From Oegoconia quadripuncta (Eukaryota; Arthropoda; Insecta; Lepidoptera; Autostichidae), in assembly GCA_949316235.1 (NCBI GenBank), contig OX438758.1:17309194-17373193 (forward strand): a stretch of DNA of 64,000 nt, given 5' to 3'. The notes beneath the pieces were generated by a model, which searched no databases, had not been told where the DNA came from, and saw only the letters and a program-made list of their open reading frames with translations. Both the position numbers and the translations under genes were made by a program. Below are positions 63,933 to 64,000 of the stretch, piece after piece (the stretch's first letter is position 1; each line of letters begins with the position of its first letter).

Positions 63933-64000
63933 TTTCTAATTTGAAACATGTCATTTATAATAAGCGGCGCAAACGTGCCGTCTCAGTGGAGACCACCTTT

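Overview
This window looks like intronic and intergenic DNA from an insect, most likely a moth or butterfly (Lepidoptera). It is AT-rich, crowded with tRNA-derived SINEs and 3' ends of LINEs, and holds one compact spliced gene whose exons are richer in G+C than their surroundings. There is no sign of bacterial gene organisation. The order-level assignment is inferred from the repeat families and gene style, not from a database search.

The one host gene found is on the + strand, from a TATA-like element at 28798 to a polyadenylation signal at 51722. Five coding pieces (29048-29067, 37740-37836, 38743-38982, 46675-46810, 51276-51424) have GT/AG borders and compatible phases. They give a 213-residue protein with four predicted membrane segments and a Cys-rich N-terminal tail. 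Its introns (8.7, 0.9, 7.7 and 4.5 kb) are filled with SINEs, MITEs and LINE fragments, some within 20-50 bases of splice sites.

The rest is a mobile-element landscape. 7646-7990 is a miniature P-element-like transposon: 8-bp target duplication, perfect 44-bp inverted termini, 11-bp subterminal inverted repeats and a stub of a THAP-domain exon. 8484-9540 is a TA-flanked element with about 283-bp inverted repeats and a transposase tail. 10602-16243 is an end-to-end DIRS-type tyrosine-recombinase retrotransposon with inverted terminal repeats, an internal complementary region and a TAA overlap. Its gag appears to be split by an intron that carries five 162-bp tandem repeats. Its polymerase and recombinase frames are broken although its terminal repeats are identical. 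18692-23390 (minus) is a LINE with two intact ORFs; ORF1 resembles the FP25K-like proteins of insect LINEs and baculoviruses, and ORF2 is endonuclease plus reverse transcriptase. 52770-54327 is a TA-flanked inverted-repeat element inserted in a SINE tail, and 48492-48711 is a MITE inserted in another SINE. 59640-60194 is a frameshifted relic resembling the F-like envelope genes of errantiviruses.

Small repeats fall into several families: SINE-A (heads such as 34726), SINE-B (28433, 45568), SINE-C (30925-31232, minus), 5S-rRNA-derived relics (41588, 45021), families called here D, R and G, and tails of several LINE clades. Two very long, nearly pure TATAT arrays (4935-5526, 5920-6430) lie at the left. 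No rRNA operon, functional tRNA gene or CRISPR array was seen.
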